Assembly: GCA_019113345.1 (NCBI GenBank)
Contig: DXHQ01000026.1
Coordinates: 1-42,083 of the forward strand
Direction: 5' to 3'
Origin: Candidatus Faecalibacterium intestinigallinarum
GTDB taxonomy: Bacteria; Bacillota; Clostridia; Oscillospirales; Ruminococcaceae
DNA: 42,083 bases
Positions 24,856-32,334 of this stretch are shown one piece after another; the stretch's first letter is position 1, and each line of letters begins with the position of its first letter. The translations under genes were made by a program, and so were the position numbers. Under the pieces are notes generated by a model. That model did not search any database. It was given only the letters and a program-made list of their open reading frames with translations, and was not told where the DNA came from.

Positions 24856-24884
24856 TTGCACCGGCGGAGCAGATGCGGTATACT
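24856..24884 (+). promoter_or_regulatory. Promoter of the tandem LysR gene
   Basis: TTGCAC (24856-24861), 17-bp spacer, TATACT (24879-24884), 22 bp before the start codon. Confidence 0.7.
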
Positions 24885-24906
24885 CTTGGCAAAGGAGGAA
24901 AGGCCC

Positions 24907-26814
24907 ATGAACACACGCCAATATTACTACTTGACGACCATCGGCGCCTGCGGCAACCTGAGCCGCGCGGCGCAGGCGCTGGGGGTCTCGCCGTCGGCCC
25001 TGAGCAAGTTTTTGGCCGAGTGCGAGCGCAGCTTCGGCTTTGCGCTCTTTCTGCGGTACGGCCGCCGGCTCTACCCCACCGCGGTGGGCCGCTTTGCGGT
25101 CGAGTGCGCCCAGAAGATATTGGACGAGCAGCGCCGGATGCTCCTGACCATGAAGGCGGTCATGGGCCGCAGCCGCCGGCAGATTCGCCTGGCCACCGCC
25201 CCCAACCGCGGGGCCATCATCTACAGCAAGATCTACCGGCCCTTCTCCCGCCGCTACCCGGACGTCGCCCTCAGCCTGACCGAGCTGCTGGCCATCGAGC
25301 AGCCCGCCGCCATCGCGCGGGGGCAGATCGACCTGGCTTTGGGGGCCGGCCCCGCCAGCCCCGACACCGCCGACATCCCGGTGGCCCATGAGGAACTGCT
25401 GGTCTGTCTGCCGGCGGCCCACCCGCTGGCCGGGCAGGAGGCCATCCGGCTGGACAGCCTGCGGGACACTCCCTTCGTGCTGCCGGGGCGGCGGCACAGC
25501 ATCCGCATTCTGGCAGAACAGCTGTTCCAGGAGGCGGGCTTTGCGCCGGTGGTGGCCTTCGAGTCGGACGACGTGCTGCTGGTGGACTCGATGCTGCACC
25601 AGGGGCTGGGGGTGGGGCTGGTCAGCCGGGTCCATGTCGCGCCCTGTGACGAGCTGGTTTACCGCCCGCTCGACCCGCCGGTGCGGCAGACCCTGCACCT
25701 GCGCTACCCGCTGAGCCGCCGGCTGAGCGAGCCCGAACGCTACCTGGCCGCCCTCCTGGCCGAGGAGCGGCTGGTGGACTCCCGCTACCAGGCGGCCGAC
25801 TCGCCCTTTGTGCGCCAGCTGCTGGAAGAGGCCGCGGCCCCCGCCCCCTCCGGCGCGGAAGGGGCGGAGGCTCTGCCCGGTCCGGCTCCGGAGGCGGTGC
25901 CGGAGATCAACCTGGACAGCAAAACGCTGGAATACCTGGCGGCCATCGTGGAGGAGCAGAGCCTGTCCCGCGCGGCCGAGCGCTTCTATCTGGCGCAGCC
26001 GGCCCTCTCGCGGACGCTGCACCATGTCGAGGAAATGGTGGGCCTGCCCCTCTTTTCCCGGGAGCACAACCGCCTGCGCCCCACCGCCGCGGGGGCGGTC
26101 TTTGTCAACAGCGCCCGCAACATCCTGCGCATCGAGCGCGAGATGTTCGAGCGGACCCGCACCTACCGGGCCGGCCGCGGCGGCCACCTCTACCTGAGCT
26201 GCGATCCGCTGTTTTCGGCGGCGCTGCACGAAAAAGTGGAGCCCGCTTTCCGCAGGCTCCACCCGGAGCTTTCCCTTGTCATCGCCGAACAGGACCGCGC
26301 CGCCGCGCTGGAGGCCCTGGGCAGCTCCTCCGCCGACCTGGGCGTCTTTCTGGCCACCGAAGCGGCGCATCCGCCGCTGCTGTGCGAGACGCTGGCCCTG
26401 ACCGAACTGGTCTACCGCTTTGCGTCCGGCGTCAGCCCCGCGGGCTGGCAGCCCGGCGACGCCCTGCCGGCCGGCTTCCAGCCGCGGCCGCAGCTGCTGG
26501 CCGAGCGCGGCTCCACCCTCCGCGGCGAACAGGAGGCGCTGCTGGCGCAGCTGTGCCCCGCCCCGCCGCCGCCCGCCTGCGAGGCGAGCTTCCCGCTGCT
26601 GCGCCGGCTGGCCGCCCTCGGCGTCGCCGACAGCATCCTGCCGCTGCACCTGCTGCCCCGCGCGCTGCACGCCCAGTGCGCCGCCTTCGACCCGCCCCGG
26701 CCCCTCTACCTGCTGCTGGCCCGCCATCCCGGCCGCGCCCTGCCGGCTGCCGCCGCAGACCTGCAAACACTGATCCGCCAGGCGCTGGACGGGGCCTTTC
26801 TGCTCTCCGGCTGA
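24907..26814 (+). CDS. Tandem double LysR-type regulator (two HTH and two effector domains in one chain)
   Basis: 635 residues, about twice the normal LysR length of 300. Unit 1: winged helix at 1-60 (NLSRAAQALGVSPSALSKFL), effector domain about 88-295 (RQIRLATAPNRG onward). A Glu/Ala/Pro-rich linker covers about 305-335. Unit 2: winged helix at 336-398 (SLSRAAERFYLAQPALSRTL), then a second effector domain to the end. No stop codon or ribosome site separates the units. ATG 6 nt after AAAGGAGGA. It is divergent from the pectin/galactarate operon and is its likely activator. Unit 2 is shorter and more Pro/Ala-rich in its effector part, so it may have lost ligand binding. Confidence 0.9.
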   Translation: MNTRQYYYLTTIGACGNLSRAAQALGVSPSALSKFLAECERSFGFALFLRYGRRLYPTAVGRFAVECAQKILDEQRRMLLTMKAVMGRSRRQIRLATAPNRGAIIYSKIYRPFSRRYPDVALSLTELLAIEQPAAIARGQIDLALGAGPASPDTADIPVAHEELLVCLPAAHPLAGQEAIRLDSLRDTPFVLPGRRHSIRILAEQLFQEAGFAPVVAFESDDVLLVDSMLHQGLGVGLVSRVHVAPCDELVYRPLDPPVRQTLHLRYPLSRRLSEPERYLAALLAEERLVDSRYQAADSPFVRQLLEEAAAPAPSGAEGAEALPGPAPEAVPEINLDSKTLEYLAAIVEEQSLSRAAERFYLAQPALSRTLHHVEEMVGLPLFSREHNRLRPTAAGAVFVNSARNILRIEREMFERTRTYRAGRGGHLYLSCDPLFSAALHEKVEPAFRRLHPELSLVIAEQDRAAALEALGSSSADLGVFLATEAAHPPLLCETLALTELVYRFASGVSPAGWQPGDALPAGFQPRPQLLAERGSTLRGEQEALLAQLCPAPPPPACEASFPLLRRLAALGVADSILPLHLLPRALHAQCAAFDPPRPLYLLLARHPGRALPAAAADLQTLIRQALDGAFLLSG

Positions 26815-26916
26815 AAGCTGAGGGGAATTTCCCTCCTGCTGTGCGCTGGGGATGTGATGGGCTGCGGGACAGACATCCGGGGCTTCTTTGCTGTGGAGAA
26901 AAACAGACAAAAAATA

Positions 26917-26960
26917 AAAGGGCGGGGCGCTGCCTTTGGGCCGGCAACGCCCCGCTCTTT
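26917..26960. terminator. Bidirectional hairpin terminator after the LysR gene
   Basis: GGCGGGGCG (26921-26929) pairs with CGCCCCGC(T). The flanks are A-rich on the left (T-tract leftward) and CTCTTT on the right. Confidence 0.65.
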
Positions 26961-26989
26961 GCTGTCTGGCTATGTTTTGATACACGACA

Positions 26990-27026
26990 AAGAAAAAACG
27001 CACCCAAACCTAAAAGTTTGGATGCG
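26990..27026 (-). terminator. Intrinsic terminator of the yclNOPQ-like operon
   Basis: On the minus strand CGCATCCAAAC pairs with GTTTGGGTGCG around a 6-nt loop and is followed by TTTTTTCTTT. Confidence 0.9.
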
Positions 27027-27141
27027 TCTGTAATGGTGAACCATTCCCCGCATCAGCCGAACCCAGGACCTCCGCGCGGGTGACGATTTGGGAGGTATCC
27101 TTAAATGGCGGCAGGTTTGCCGGAACGGCAGCCCGCACCTA

Positions 27142-28176
27142 TTACAGCAGCGCTTCTTCCAGATCGGCCAGCATCACGTCCAGGGCGGTGACGCCGCCCT
27201 CGGCGGTGTACCAGACGGCGGGGTGGGCCAGATAGACGATGTGGCCGTCCTGGTAGGCGCGGGTGCCTTTGACCAGTTCGTTCTCCACGATCTCCTGTGC
27301 GAGCTGCGCGCCCTCGGTCTGGATGGCGGCGTCGCGGTCCAGGATGAACAGGTAGTCGGGGTCCTTCTCAACGATGAACTCGAAGGACGCTTCGTTGCCG
27401 TGGGTGGCGGTGTCGATTTCGGCGTCCACGCCGATGTTCTCAAAGCCGATCTCCCGGCCGATCATCGAGCAGCGGCCGTCGTTGCCCAGCACGTTCAGGC
27501 CGCCGCTGGTGACAAGGCCCACGATGGCGGTCTTGCCTTCGGCGAAAGCCGCCAGCGCCTCGATGCGGCTGTCAAAGCCGGCCATCAGTTCGTCCACCTC
27601 GTCCTCCAGGCCGAACATCGAGGCGATGATGCCGGCATTTTTCCGCACGCTCTCGACCACGCCCAGCTCGGTGTCGGTGGAGAGGAACACCACCGGCGCG
27701 ATCTCGCTCAACGCGTCGTAGGAGGAGGCCAGCCGCCCGCCGATGAAGATCACATCCGGCTCGCAGGACATGACAGCCTCAAGGTCGGCCTCCTTGATGG
27801 TGCCGAGGTTGGCCATATCGCCGCCGATGTAGCTTTGCAGGTAGTCCAGAGAGGTCTGGGCCGTGCCCACCACCCGGTCCCCGACGCCCAGCGCGTCGAG
27901 GATATCCAGCAAGGCCATATCCAGAATGGCGATGCGCTGCGGGTCGTAGGGGACTTCCAGCTCGATCTCCTCCCGCGCGCCGTTCAGGCTGGAAATGGCG
28001 ACGGTCTCGGGCGCGGCCGTCTCGCCGGCAGCGCCCTGCGAGGAAGCGGCCGGCGCGGAGGCTGCGGGCGTGCTGGCGGCGGAGCTTGCGCTTGCGGCAG
28101 AGCCGGCGCTTTGGCCGCAGGCGGCCATCGACGCGGCCAGGGCGAGGGCCAGGGTGAACGATGCAAGTTTTTTCAT
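27142..28176 (-). CDS. yclQ: Siderophore ABC transporter substrate-binding lipoprotein (YclQ-like)
   Basis: 344 residues. Signal peptide with lipobox MAACG (lipidated C20), a Ser/Ala-rich linker to about residue 55, then a class III helical-backbone binding fold (PQRIAILDMALLDILDALGVGDRVVG near 80; DPDYLFILDRDAA; HPAVWYTAEGG near the C-terminus). B. subtilis YclQ binds petrobactin and relatives use other iron chelates; the four-gene order permease-permease-ATPase-binding protein is identical to yclNOPQ. AAAAAGGAG precedes the ATG. Distal gene of a leftward operon and followed by a strong terminator. The exact chelate is unknown. Confidence 0.88.
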   Translation of the reverse strand: MKKLASFTLALALAASMAACGQSAGSAASASSAASTPAASAPAASSQGAAGETAAPETVAISSLNGAREEIELEVPYDPQRIAILDMALLDILDALGVGDRVVGTAQTSLDYLQSYIGGDMANLGTIKEADLEAVMSCEPDVIFIGGRLASSYDALSEIAPVVFLSTDTELGVVESVRKNAGIIASMFGLEDEVDELMAGFDSRIEALAAFAEGKTAIVGLVTSGGLNVLGNDGRCSMIGREIGFENIGVDAEIDTATHGNEASFEFIVEKDPDYLFILDRDAAIQTEGAQLAQEIVENELVKGTRAYQDGHIVYLAHPAVWYTAEGGVTALDVMLADLEEALL

Positions 28177-28197
28177 GGTGTTCTCCTTTTTGACAGG

Positions 28198-28950
28198 TCA
28201 GTAATAGATCGACAGAGGTTTCCCCTCGATCTCCAGAATTTCAAAGTCCACTTTGTAGATGGATGACAGGGTCTCCCGGGTCATCACCTCGGCCACCGTG
28301 CCGAATTTGGCGATCCTGCCGTCCACAAAGGCGCAGATGTAGTCGGAGTAGAAGGCGGCGTAGTTGATCTCGTGCAGCACCAGGATGACCGTCTTGCCCA
28401 GTTCGTCGCAGAGGCGGCGGACGGTGCGCATCATGTTGGTGGCGTGGTAGATGTCCAGGTTGTTGGTGGGCTCGTCCAGCAGGACGTATTCGGTGTCCTG
28501 CGCAATGACCATGGCGATCAGCGCACGCTGGCGCTGTCCGCCCGACAGCTCGTCGATGAAGCGGTCCTCAAAACCCTCCAGTTCCATGTAGGCGATGGCC
28601 TGGTCGATGAGCTGTTCGTCCTCGGGGGTGGTGCGGCCGCCGGAGTAGGGGAAGCGCCCGAAGGTCACCAGTTCCCGGACGGTCAGCTTCATCTGGATGT
28701 TGTTGGACTGGGTCAGGATGGCCAGCTTTTTGGCCAGCTCGCGGCTTTTCCAGCGGGCAATGTCTTTGCCGCCGAAGTCCACGAGGCCCGCGTCCCGGGC
28801 GATGAGCCGCGAGATGATGCCCATGACGGTGGACTTGCCCGCCCCGTTGGGGCCGATCAGGGAGAGGACCTTCCCCTTGGGGATCTCAAAACTGACGGCG
28901 TCCACCACCGTCTTGCCGTCGTATTGCTTGGTCAGTTGTTGTACGCGCAC
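28198..28950 (-). CDS. yclP: Iron-siderophore ABC transporter ATPase (YclP-like)
   Basis: 250 residues. Walker A GPNGAGKST (33-41), signature LSGGQRQR, Walker B YVLLDEPT with the downstream H-loop VLHEINYA. NYA(A)FYSDYI after the H-loop is typical of Fe-chelate ATPases. The start is GTG at 28950, 7 nt after AAGGAGGG. The permease stop lies 2 bp upstream. It powers the two permeases encoded before it. Confidence 0.92.
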   Translation of the reverse strand: MRVQQLTKQYDGKTVVDAVSFEIPKGKVLSLIGPNGAGKSTVMGIISRLIARDAGLVDFGGKDIARWKSRELAKKLAILTQSNNIQMKLTVRELVTFGRFPYSGGRTTPEDEQLIDQAIAYMELEGFEDRFIDELSGGQRQRALIAMVIAQDTEYVLLDEPTNNLDIYHATNMMRTVRRLCDELGKTVILVLHEINYAAFYSDYICAFVDGRIAKFGTVAEVMTRETLSSIYKVDFEILEIEGKPLSIYY

Positions 28951-28952
28951 GT

Positions 28953-29921
28953 TCAGACCCTCCTTTTGGTCAGCAGTAGGTAGAGGAAGTAGAGGCCCCC
29001 GCCCACCGTGATGAACACGCTGATGGGGATGGCGTAGGTGTAGACGTGTTCCACGATCAGCTGGCCGGCCACCAAAATCAGCATCCCGAACAGGGCCGAC
29101 CCGGCGATGAGCTGGCTGTGCCGGTAGGTCTTGAGCAGCTGGCGGGAGAGGTTGGCGATGATGAGGCCCATAAAGGAGATGGGGCCGACCACCGCCGTGG
29201 CCACCGCGATGGCCAGCGTGACCCCCAGTAGCAGGCGGCGGATGCAGCGGTCGTAATCGACGCCCAGGTTGACGGCCTGCGCCTTGCCCAGGGTGATGAC
29301 GTCCAGCAGGGCCAGGTCTTTCCGCAGGACAAAGACCAGCGCGGCCAGCACCGCCAGGGCAAAGGCGATGATCTCCCCGTTGACGTTGCTGAAGCTGGCC
29401 ACCAGGGTCGTCAGCAGGCTGTCGTACTCGTTGGGGTCCATGATGCGGGTGAGGGTGGACTGGATGCTGCCGAAAAAGGAGGTCAGCACCGTGCCGATCA
29501 GCAGCACATACAGCACGTTGTAATGGGTCTTCTGAAACAGGTAGCCGTAGATGACGGTGGCCGACAGCCCCATCAGGACCAGGTCCACCGCGAAGGCGGC
29601 GTTGGCGTTGACGGCCAGCACGCTGCCCGACCCCGCCACAAAGACCACCGCGGTGTGGATGAGGGTATACAGCGAGTTCATCCCCAGCAGGCAGGGCGTG
29701 ACGATGGTGTTGTTGATGACGGACTGGAACACCAGCGACGCCCCGCCGATGGCAAAGGCGGCGATGAGCATGACGGCCAGCTTGGGGATGCGCAGGCGCA
29801 TGGCGAAATCAAGGTATTTGGGGTCTACATCCACCGTCAGATAGGCGGCGCAGGCGGCCAGAACCAGCGCGGCCAGCACGAGCAGCTTGAGCCGATTGGC
29901 CCGGCGGGCGTTGATCTTCAT
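28953..29921 (-). CDS. yclO: Iron-siderophore ABC permease (YclO-like, FecCD family)
   Basis: 322 residues, about nine membrane segments. RIPKLAVMLIAAFAIGGASLVFQSV (near 45-69) and the coupling region VVGPISFMGLIIANLSRQLL (near 240-260) are FecCD-family blocks. The ATG overlaps the upstream permease stop (ATGA). Forms the heteromeric channel with the other permease. Confidence 0.9.
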   Translation of the reverse strand: MKINARRANRLKLLVLAALVLAACAAYLTVDVDPKYLDFAMRLRIPKLAVMLIAAFAIGGASLVFQSVINNTIVTPCLLGMNSLYTLIHTAVVFVAGSGSVLAVNANAAFAVDLVLMGLSATVIYGYLFQKTHYNVLYVLLIGTVLTSFFGSIQSTLTRIMDPNEYDSLLTTLVASFSNVNGEIIAFALAVLAALVFVLRKDLALLDVITLGKAQAVNLGVDYDRCIRRLLLGVTLAIAVATAVVGPISFMGLIIANLSRQLLKTYRHSQLIAGSALFGMLILVAGQLIVEHVYTYAIPISVFITVGGGLYFLYLLLTKRRV

Positions 29922-30961
29922 CCTGTGGCCCCCCTTTCCTGCGCGGAGACAGCCCCGGCGCAGCCGCCGCTGTGGGCGGGGCCAAGCCGGACGGCTTTCC
30001 GCCCGTGTTTGAGGCGGTAGAGCAGCAGCCCGATGAACAGGACGCTGCCGATGATGCCCACGATCAGCTCGATGGGCAGCTCATAGGGCGCGATGACCAC
30101 CCGGGCCAGCATATCGCAGACCAGGACGAACAGTGCCCCGAACAGGGCCGTATCCACCAGCGTGCCGCGGATCTTGTCCCCCTTGAACATGGCAATGATG
30201 TTGGGCACGATCAGCCCGATGTAGGAGATCGACCCCACGACCACCACCACCGAGGCGGTGATCATGGCCGCGATGGACAGCCCCATGAACAGCACCAGCT
30301 GGTAGGGCACGCCCAGGTTTTGAGAAAAGTCCTTTCCCATCCCCACGATGTTGAAGTGGTTGGCAAACACAAACGCCAGCGCCACCAGGGGCAAGGCCAG
30401 CCAGACCAGCTCGTAATTGCCGGCCAGCACCACCGAAAAGTGCCCCACCAGCCAGGACGAAAGGGCCTGGGTCATCTCGTACTTATAGGCGAGATAGTTG
30501 GTGACCCCTCCGATGACGTTGCCGAACATGATGCCCACCAGGGGCACCATCACCGCGTCCTTGAACTGAATGCGCTGGATGAACCAGACAAAGACCCAGG
30601 TGCCCAGCACGGCGGTGGCAAAGGCAAAGACGGCCCGGCTCCACAGGGTGGACTGCGGCATGAACAGCAGCGCCAGCAGGATGCCGAACTGCGCCGACGA
30701 GATGGTGGCCCCGGTGGTGGGAGAAACGAATTTGTTCATGCAGAGCTGCTGCATGATGAGGCCGGCCACGCTCATCCCCACCCCGGTGCAGAGGATGGCC
30801 AGCAATCGCGGCAGGCGGGAGACAAGAAAGACTTTCATCTGCTCCGCATCGCCGCCAAAGAGGCTGTGCAGGTCCAGGTCGATGACCCCCACAAACAGGG
30901 ATACCCCCGACAGGACCAGCAGAAGAACGGCCAGCGCGGCCGTCAGCTTGTATTTTGCGAT
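29918..30961 (-). CDS. yclN: Iron-siderophore ABC permease (YclN-like, FecCD family) with apparent ATC start
   Basis: 347 residues if translation begins at ATC (30961-30959), 8 nt after AAAGGAGG. The next in-frame ATG/GTG/TTG lies inside the first membrane segment, and upstream codons lie before the ribosome site. SRLPRLLAILCTGVGMSVAGLIMQQL and VVGSISYIGLIVPNIIAMFKG are FecCD signatures. First gene of the operon. The C-terminus has an unusual Gly/Ala-rich extension (GPAHSGGCAGAVSAQE). An imperfect GTTAG-N6-CAAAC dyad lies directly upstream. The start may be a natural rare codon or a mutated ATG. Confidence 0.85.
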   Translation of the reverse strand: MAKYKLTAALAVLLLVLSGVSLFVGVIDLDLHSLFGGDAEQMKVFLVSRLPRLLAILCTGVGMSVAGLIMQQLCMNKFVSPTTGATISSAQFGILLALLFMPQSTLWSRAVFAFATAVLGTWVFVWFIQRIQFKDAVMVPLVGIMFGNVIGGVTNYLAYKYEMTQALSSWLVGHFSVVLAGNYELVWLALPLVALAFVFANHFNIVGMGKDFSQNLGVPYQLVLFMGLSIAAMITASVVVVVGSISYIGLIVPNIIAMFKGDKIRGTLVDTALFGALFVLVCDMLARVVIAPYELPIELIVGIIGSVLFIGLLLYRLKHGRKAVRLGPAHSGGCAGAVSAQERGATG

Positions 30962-30979
30962 GGATGTTTCCTCCTTTAA

Positions 30980-30995
30980 GTTAGATATAGCAAAC
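30980..30995. promoter_or_regulatory. GTTAG-N6-CAAAC dyad before yclN
   Basis: GTTAG-atatag-CAAAC, one mismatch from the shared GTTAG-N6-CTAAC element, just upstream of the yclN ribosome site. Next to it (30995-31024) is a 9-bp hairpin CTCCGGGCG/CGCCCGGAG with a U-rich loop on the minus strand. Confidence 0.5.
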
Positions 30996-31032
30996 TCCGG
31001 GCGCAAAAAAATATACGCCCGGAGCGTGCAGG

Positions 31033-31455
31033 TCAGACCAGCGCCGCGCCCAGTGCCCGGCAGGCTGCCAGGGCGTCGTCGTCCGGCGCTTCGTTGCAGA
31101 TCACGCTGTCGCAGACGAGGACGGCCCCGTCCTCCTTGCAGCGCGCTTCCCAGCTCTGCATCCATTCGCCGCTGCCCCAGCCGTAGGAGCCGAACAGGGC
31201 AACCTTCTTGCCGTTCAGCCCGGCTTCACAGGCAGTGAACATCGGCTCGAACTCGCTCTCCTCCAGCTGTTCCGCTCCCATGGCCGGGCAGCCGAAGGCG
31301 GCGGCGCTGTACTCACCCAGCTGCCCGGCCGAAAATTCGGCGGCGGTCAGCAGGGCGGCTTCGGCCCCTTTGCTCTTGACGCCTTCCGCCACGGCGGAGG
31401 CCATGGCCTCGGTGTTGCCGGTGCCGCTCCAGTACACAACTGCGATCTTGCTCAT
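31033..31455 (-). CDS. Short-chain flavodoxin
   Basis: 140 residues. WSGTGNTEAMA (9-19) is the FMN phosphate loop; FGCPAMGAEQLEESEF and FGSYGWGSGEWM are the FMN-isoalloxazine loops. Flavodoxin replaces ferredoxin as electron carrier when iron is scarce. It is placed directly upstream of a siderophore importer and its promoter carries a perfect GTTAG dyad, so low-iron induction is likely. GAAAGGAAG precedes the ATG. Only 65 bp separate its stop from yclN, which may be partly co-transcribed. Confidence 0.93.
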   Translation of the reverse strand: MSKIAVVYWSGTGNTEAMASAVAEGVKSKGAEAALLTAAEFSAGQLGEYSAAAFGCPAMGAEQLEESEFEPMFTACEAGLNGKKVALFGSYGWGSGEWMQSWEARCKEDGAVLVCDSVICNEAPDDDALAACRALGAALV

Positions 31456-31500
31456 AGAATATCTTCCTTTCGTTTGGGTCTCAGAGAGGATGGATTTGCG

Positions 31501-31520
31501 TGGTTAGCAATTACTAACCA
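31501..31520. promoter_or_regulatory. Perfect operator dyad of the flavodoxin promoter
   Basis: TGGTTAG-caatta-CTAACCA, a 7+6+7 perfect palindrome immediately downstream of the flavodoxin -10 box. It is the best copy of the GTTAG-N6-CTAAC element in the window. Confidence 0.8.
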
Positions 31521-31527
31521 TGTGGCC

Positions 31528-31556
31528 ATTATAACCGCTCCCGCCTTTTTTGTCAA
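31528..31556 (-). promoter_or_regulatory. Flavodoxin promoter
   Basis: On the minus strand TTGACA (31556-31551), 17-bp spacer, TATAAT (31533-31528). Consensus match on both boxes. Confidence 0.85.
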
Positions 31557-31579
31557 CGGTCTTTTTTGCGCCACCCGGC

Positions 31580-31608
31580 TTGACAGCCTGCGCGCCGGGG
31601 GCTATACT
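31580..31608 (+). promoter_or_regulatory. Promoter of the HMA protein gene
   Basis: TTGACA (31580-31585), 17-bp spacer, TATACT (31603-31608), followed by GTAAG-acaaaa-CTAAC, a weaker copy of the shared dyad. Confidence 0.75.
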
Positions 31609-31652
31609 ACAAAAGTAAGACAAAACTAACCACTTGAGGCATGGAGGTGCTC

Positions 31653-31904
31653 ATGATGTGGAAATACACGGTACAGGTCGAAGGCATGATGTGCGGTATG
31701 TGCGAAAACCACGTCAACGACGCGGTGCGCAAAGCCCTGCCGGTGAAGAAGGTCGCGTCCTCCCGCAAAAAGGGCGAGACCACCGTCTTTGCCGCACAGC
31801 CGCTGGACGAGGACGCCCTGCGGGCGGCCATCGCCGCCACCGGCTACGAGGTGGGCAGCATCCGCTGCGAGGAGGCCAAAAAGGGGCTGCTGGGCTGGCA
31901 GTGA
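31653..31904 (+). CDS. Small heavy-metal-associated (HMA) domain protein
   Basis: 83 residues. GMMCGMCENHVNDAVRKAL carries the metal motif MxCxxC. The babbab ferredoxin-like HMA fold fills the rest, ending in a Lys/Gly-rich tail. The ATG at 31653 has GGAGG at 5 nt; an in-frame ATG four codons earlier has none. Such domains carry Cu(I), but closely similar small proteins of Clostridia occur with iron genes and P1B ATPases. Here it heads a five-gene rightward set ending in an unusual P1B ATPase, as an HMA protein does in ferrosome loci. Metal specificity is not shown by sequence. Confidence 0.88.
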   Translation: MMWKYTVQVEGMMCGMCENHVNDAVRKALPVKKVASSRKKGETTVFAAQPLDEDALRAAIAATGYEVGSIRCEEAKKGLLGWQ

Positions 31905-31909
31905 GCGGC

Positions 31910-31938
31910 TTGACAAGCCGCCCCCGGAGGGCTATACT
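31910..31938 (+). promoter_or_regulatory. Second, near-identical promoter before the Cys/His-rich gene
   Basis: GGCTTGACA, 17-bp spacer and GGCTATACTA (boxes at 31910-31915 and 31933-31938), closely matching the HMA promoter. GTTAGTTAG follows downstream. Confidence 0.7.
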
Positions 31939-31981
31939 AAGGACAGTTAGTTAGAATATACAATCCGGAAGGGGGATCCCC

Positions 31982-32155
31982 ATGCTCGATTATCTGGACC
32001 GGCAGCCGCCGCAGGAGGCCCCGCCGGAACAAAAGCCCGGCCTGCTGCATCTGGAGCTGGACGGCGGCCTCGCCGGCGGGTGCTGCGGCGGGCACGGCCA
32101 GCCGGGGCATGTCTGCTGCGGGCGGCACAAGCACCAGCCGCCGCCGGAACCATGA
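31982..32155 (+). CDS. 57-residue Cys/His-rich protein (candidate metal-binding)
   Basis: Too short to be found easily, but GGAAGGGGG lies 6-7 nt before the ATG and the gene has its own promoter. The N-terminal half is Pro/Gln/Glu-rich. The C-terminal half reads GGCCGGHGQPGHVCCGRHKH, with two CC pairs and four His. This is a likely metal-binding patch. No family is recognised. It sits between the HMA protein and the small membrane peptide. Confidence 0.65.
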   Translation: MLDYLDRQPPQEAPPEQKPGLLHLELDGGLAGGCCGGHGQPGHVCCGRHKHQPPPEP

Positions 32156-32190
32156 AAGCGCGCGGCTGCGCCGTTTTTTTAAGGCTGAAG

Positions 32191-32206
32191 GTTAGCTCTG
32201 GCTAAT
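32191..32206. promoter_or_regulatory. GTTAG-N6-CTAAT dyad
   Basis: GTTAG-ctctgg-CTAAT, one mismatch from the shared element, 17 bp before the 28-residue peptide gene. Confidence 0.6.
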
Positions 32207-32222
32207 ATTGCAAAGGAGGTCG

Positions 32223-32309
32223 ATGGCATTGAAGCAGCACCGCTTCTGGGCGTGGGCAGCTGTGTTCTGTATGTGCATGGTCATGCTCACCGGTTACCGG
32301 CACAAATAA
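32223..32309 (+). CDS. 28-residue single-span membrane peptide
   Basis: ATG with AAAGGAGG at 3 nt. It reads MALKQHRFWAWAAVFCMC... and ends TGYRHK: a basic N-terminus, one hydrophobic span with two Cys and a basic end. Short peptides of this type occur next to DUF6110 and P1B ATPase genes in Clostridia, as far as I recall. The dyad just upstream and tight packing with the next gene support that it is real. Function unknown; an assembly or regulatory subunit of the membrane ATPase is a reasonable idea. Confidence 0.55.
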   Translation: MALKQHRFWAWAAVFCMCMVMLTGYRHK

Positions 32310-32334
32310 ACAGAGACGAAAGGAAGGACAAGGT

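Larger units (their letters stand above)
26815..27141. other. Gene-free spacer between the LysR and siderophore operons
   Basis: 327 bp with two terminator hairpins (26917-26960 and 26990-27026). A GC-rich stretch at 27030-27120 is unassigned; it has a small AATGG/CCATT hairpin near 27033 but no credible frame or RNA gene. Confidence 0.6.

Noticed and set aside
24907-26814. Reading the LysR region as two separate adjacent genes
   Set aside because: No stop codon, ribosome site or start codon in good context exists between the two units; the frame is continuous through the linker.
27034-27100. tRNA-like 3' end (minus strand GGTTCG and TTCACC-like text)
   Set aside because: The T-arm stem does not pair, the expected A in the T-loop is G, and no acceptor or D-arm partner is found.
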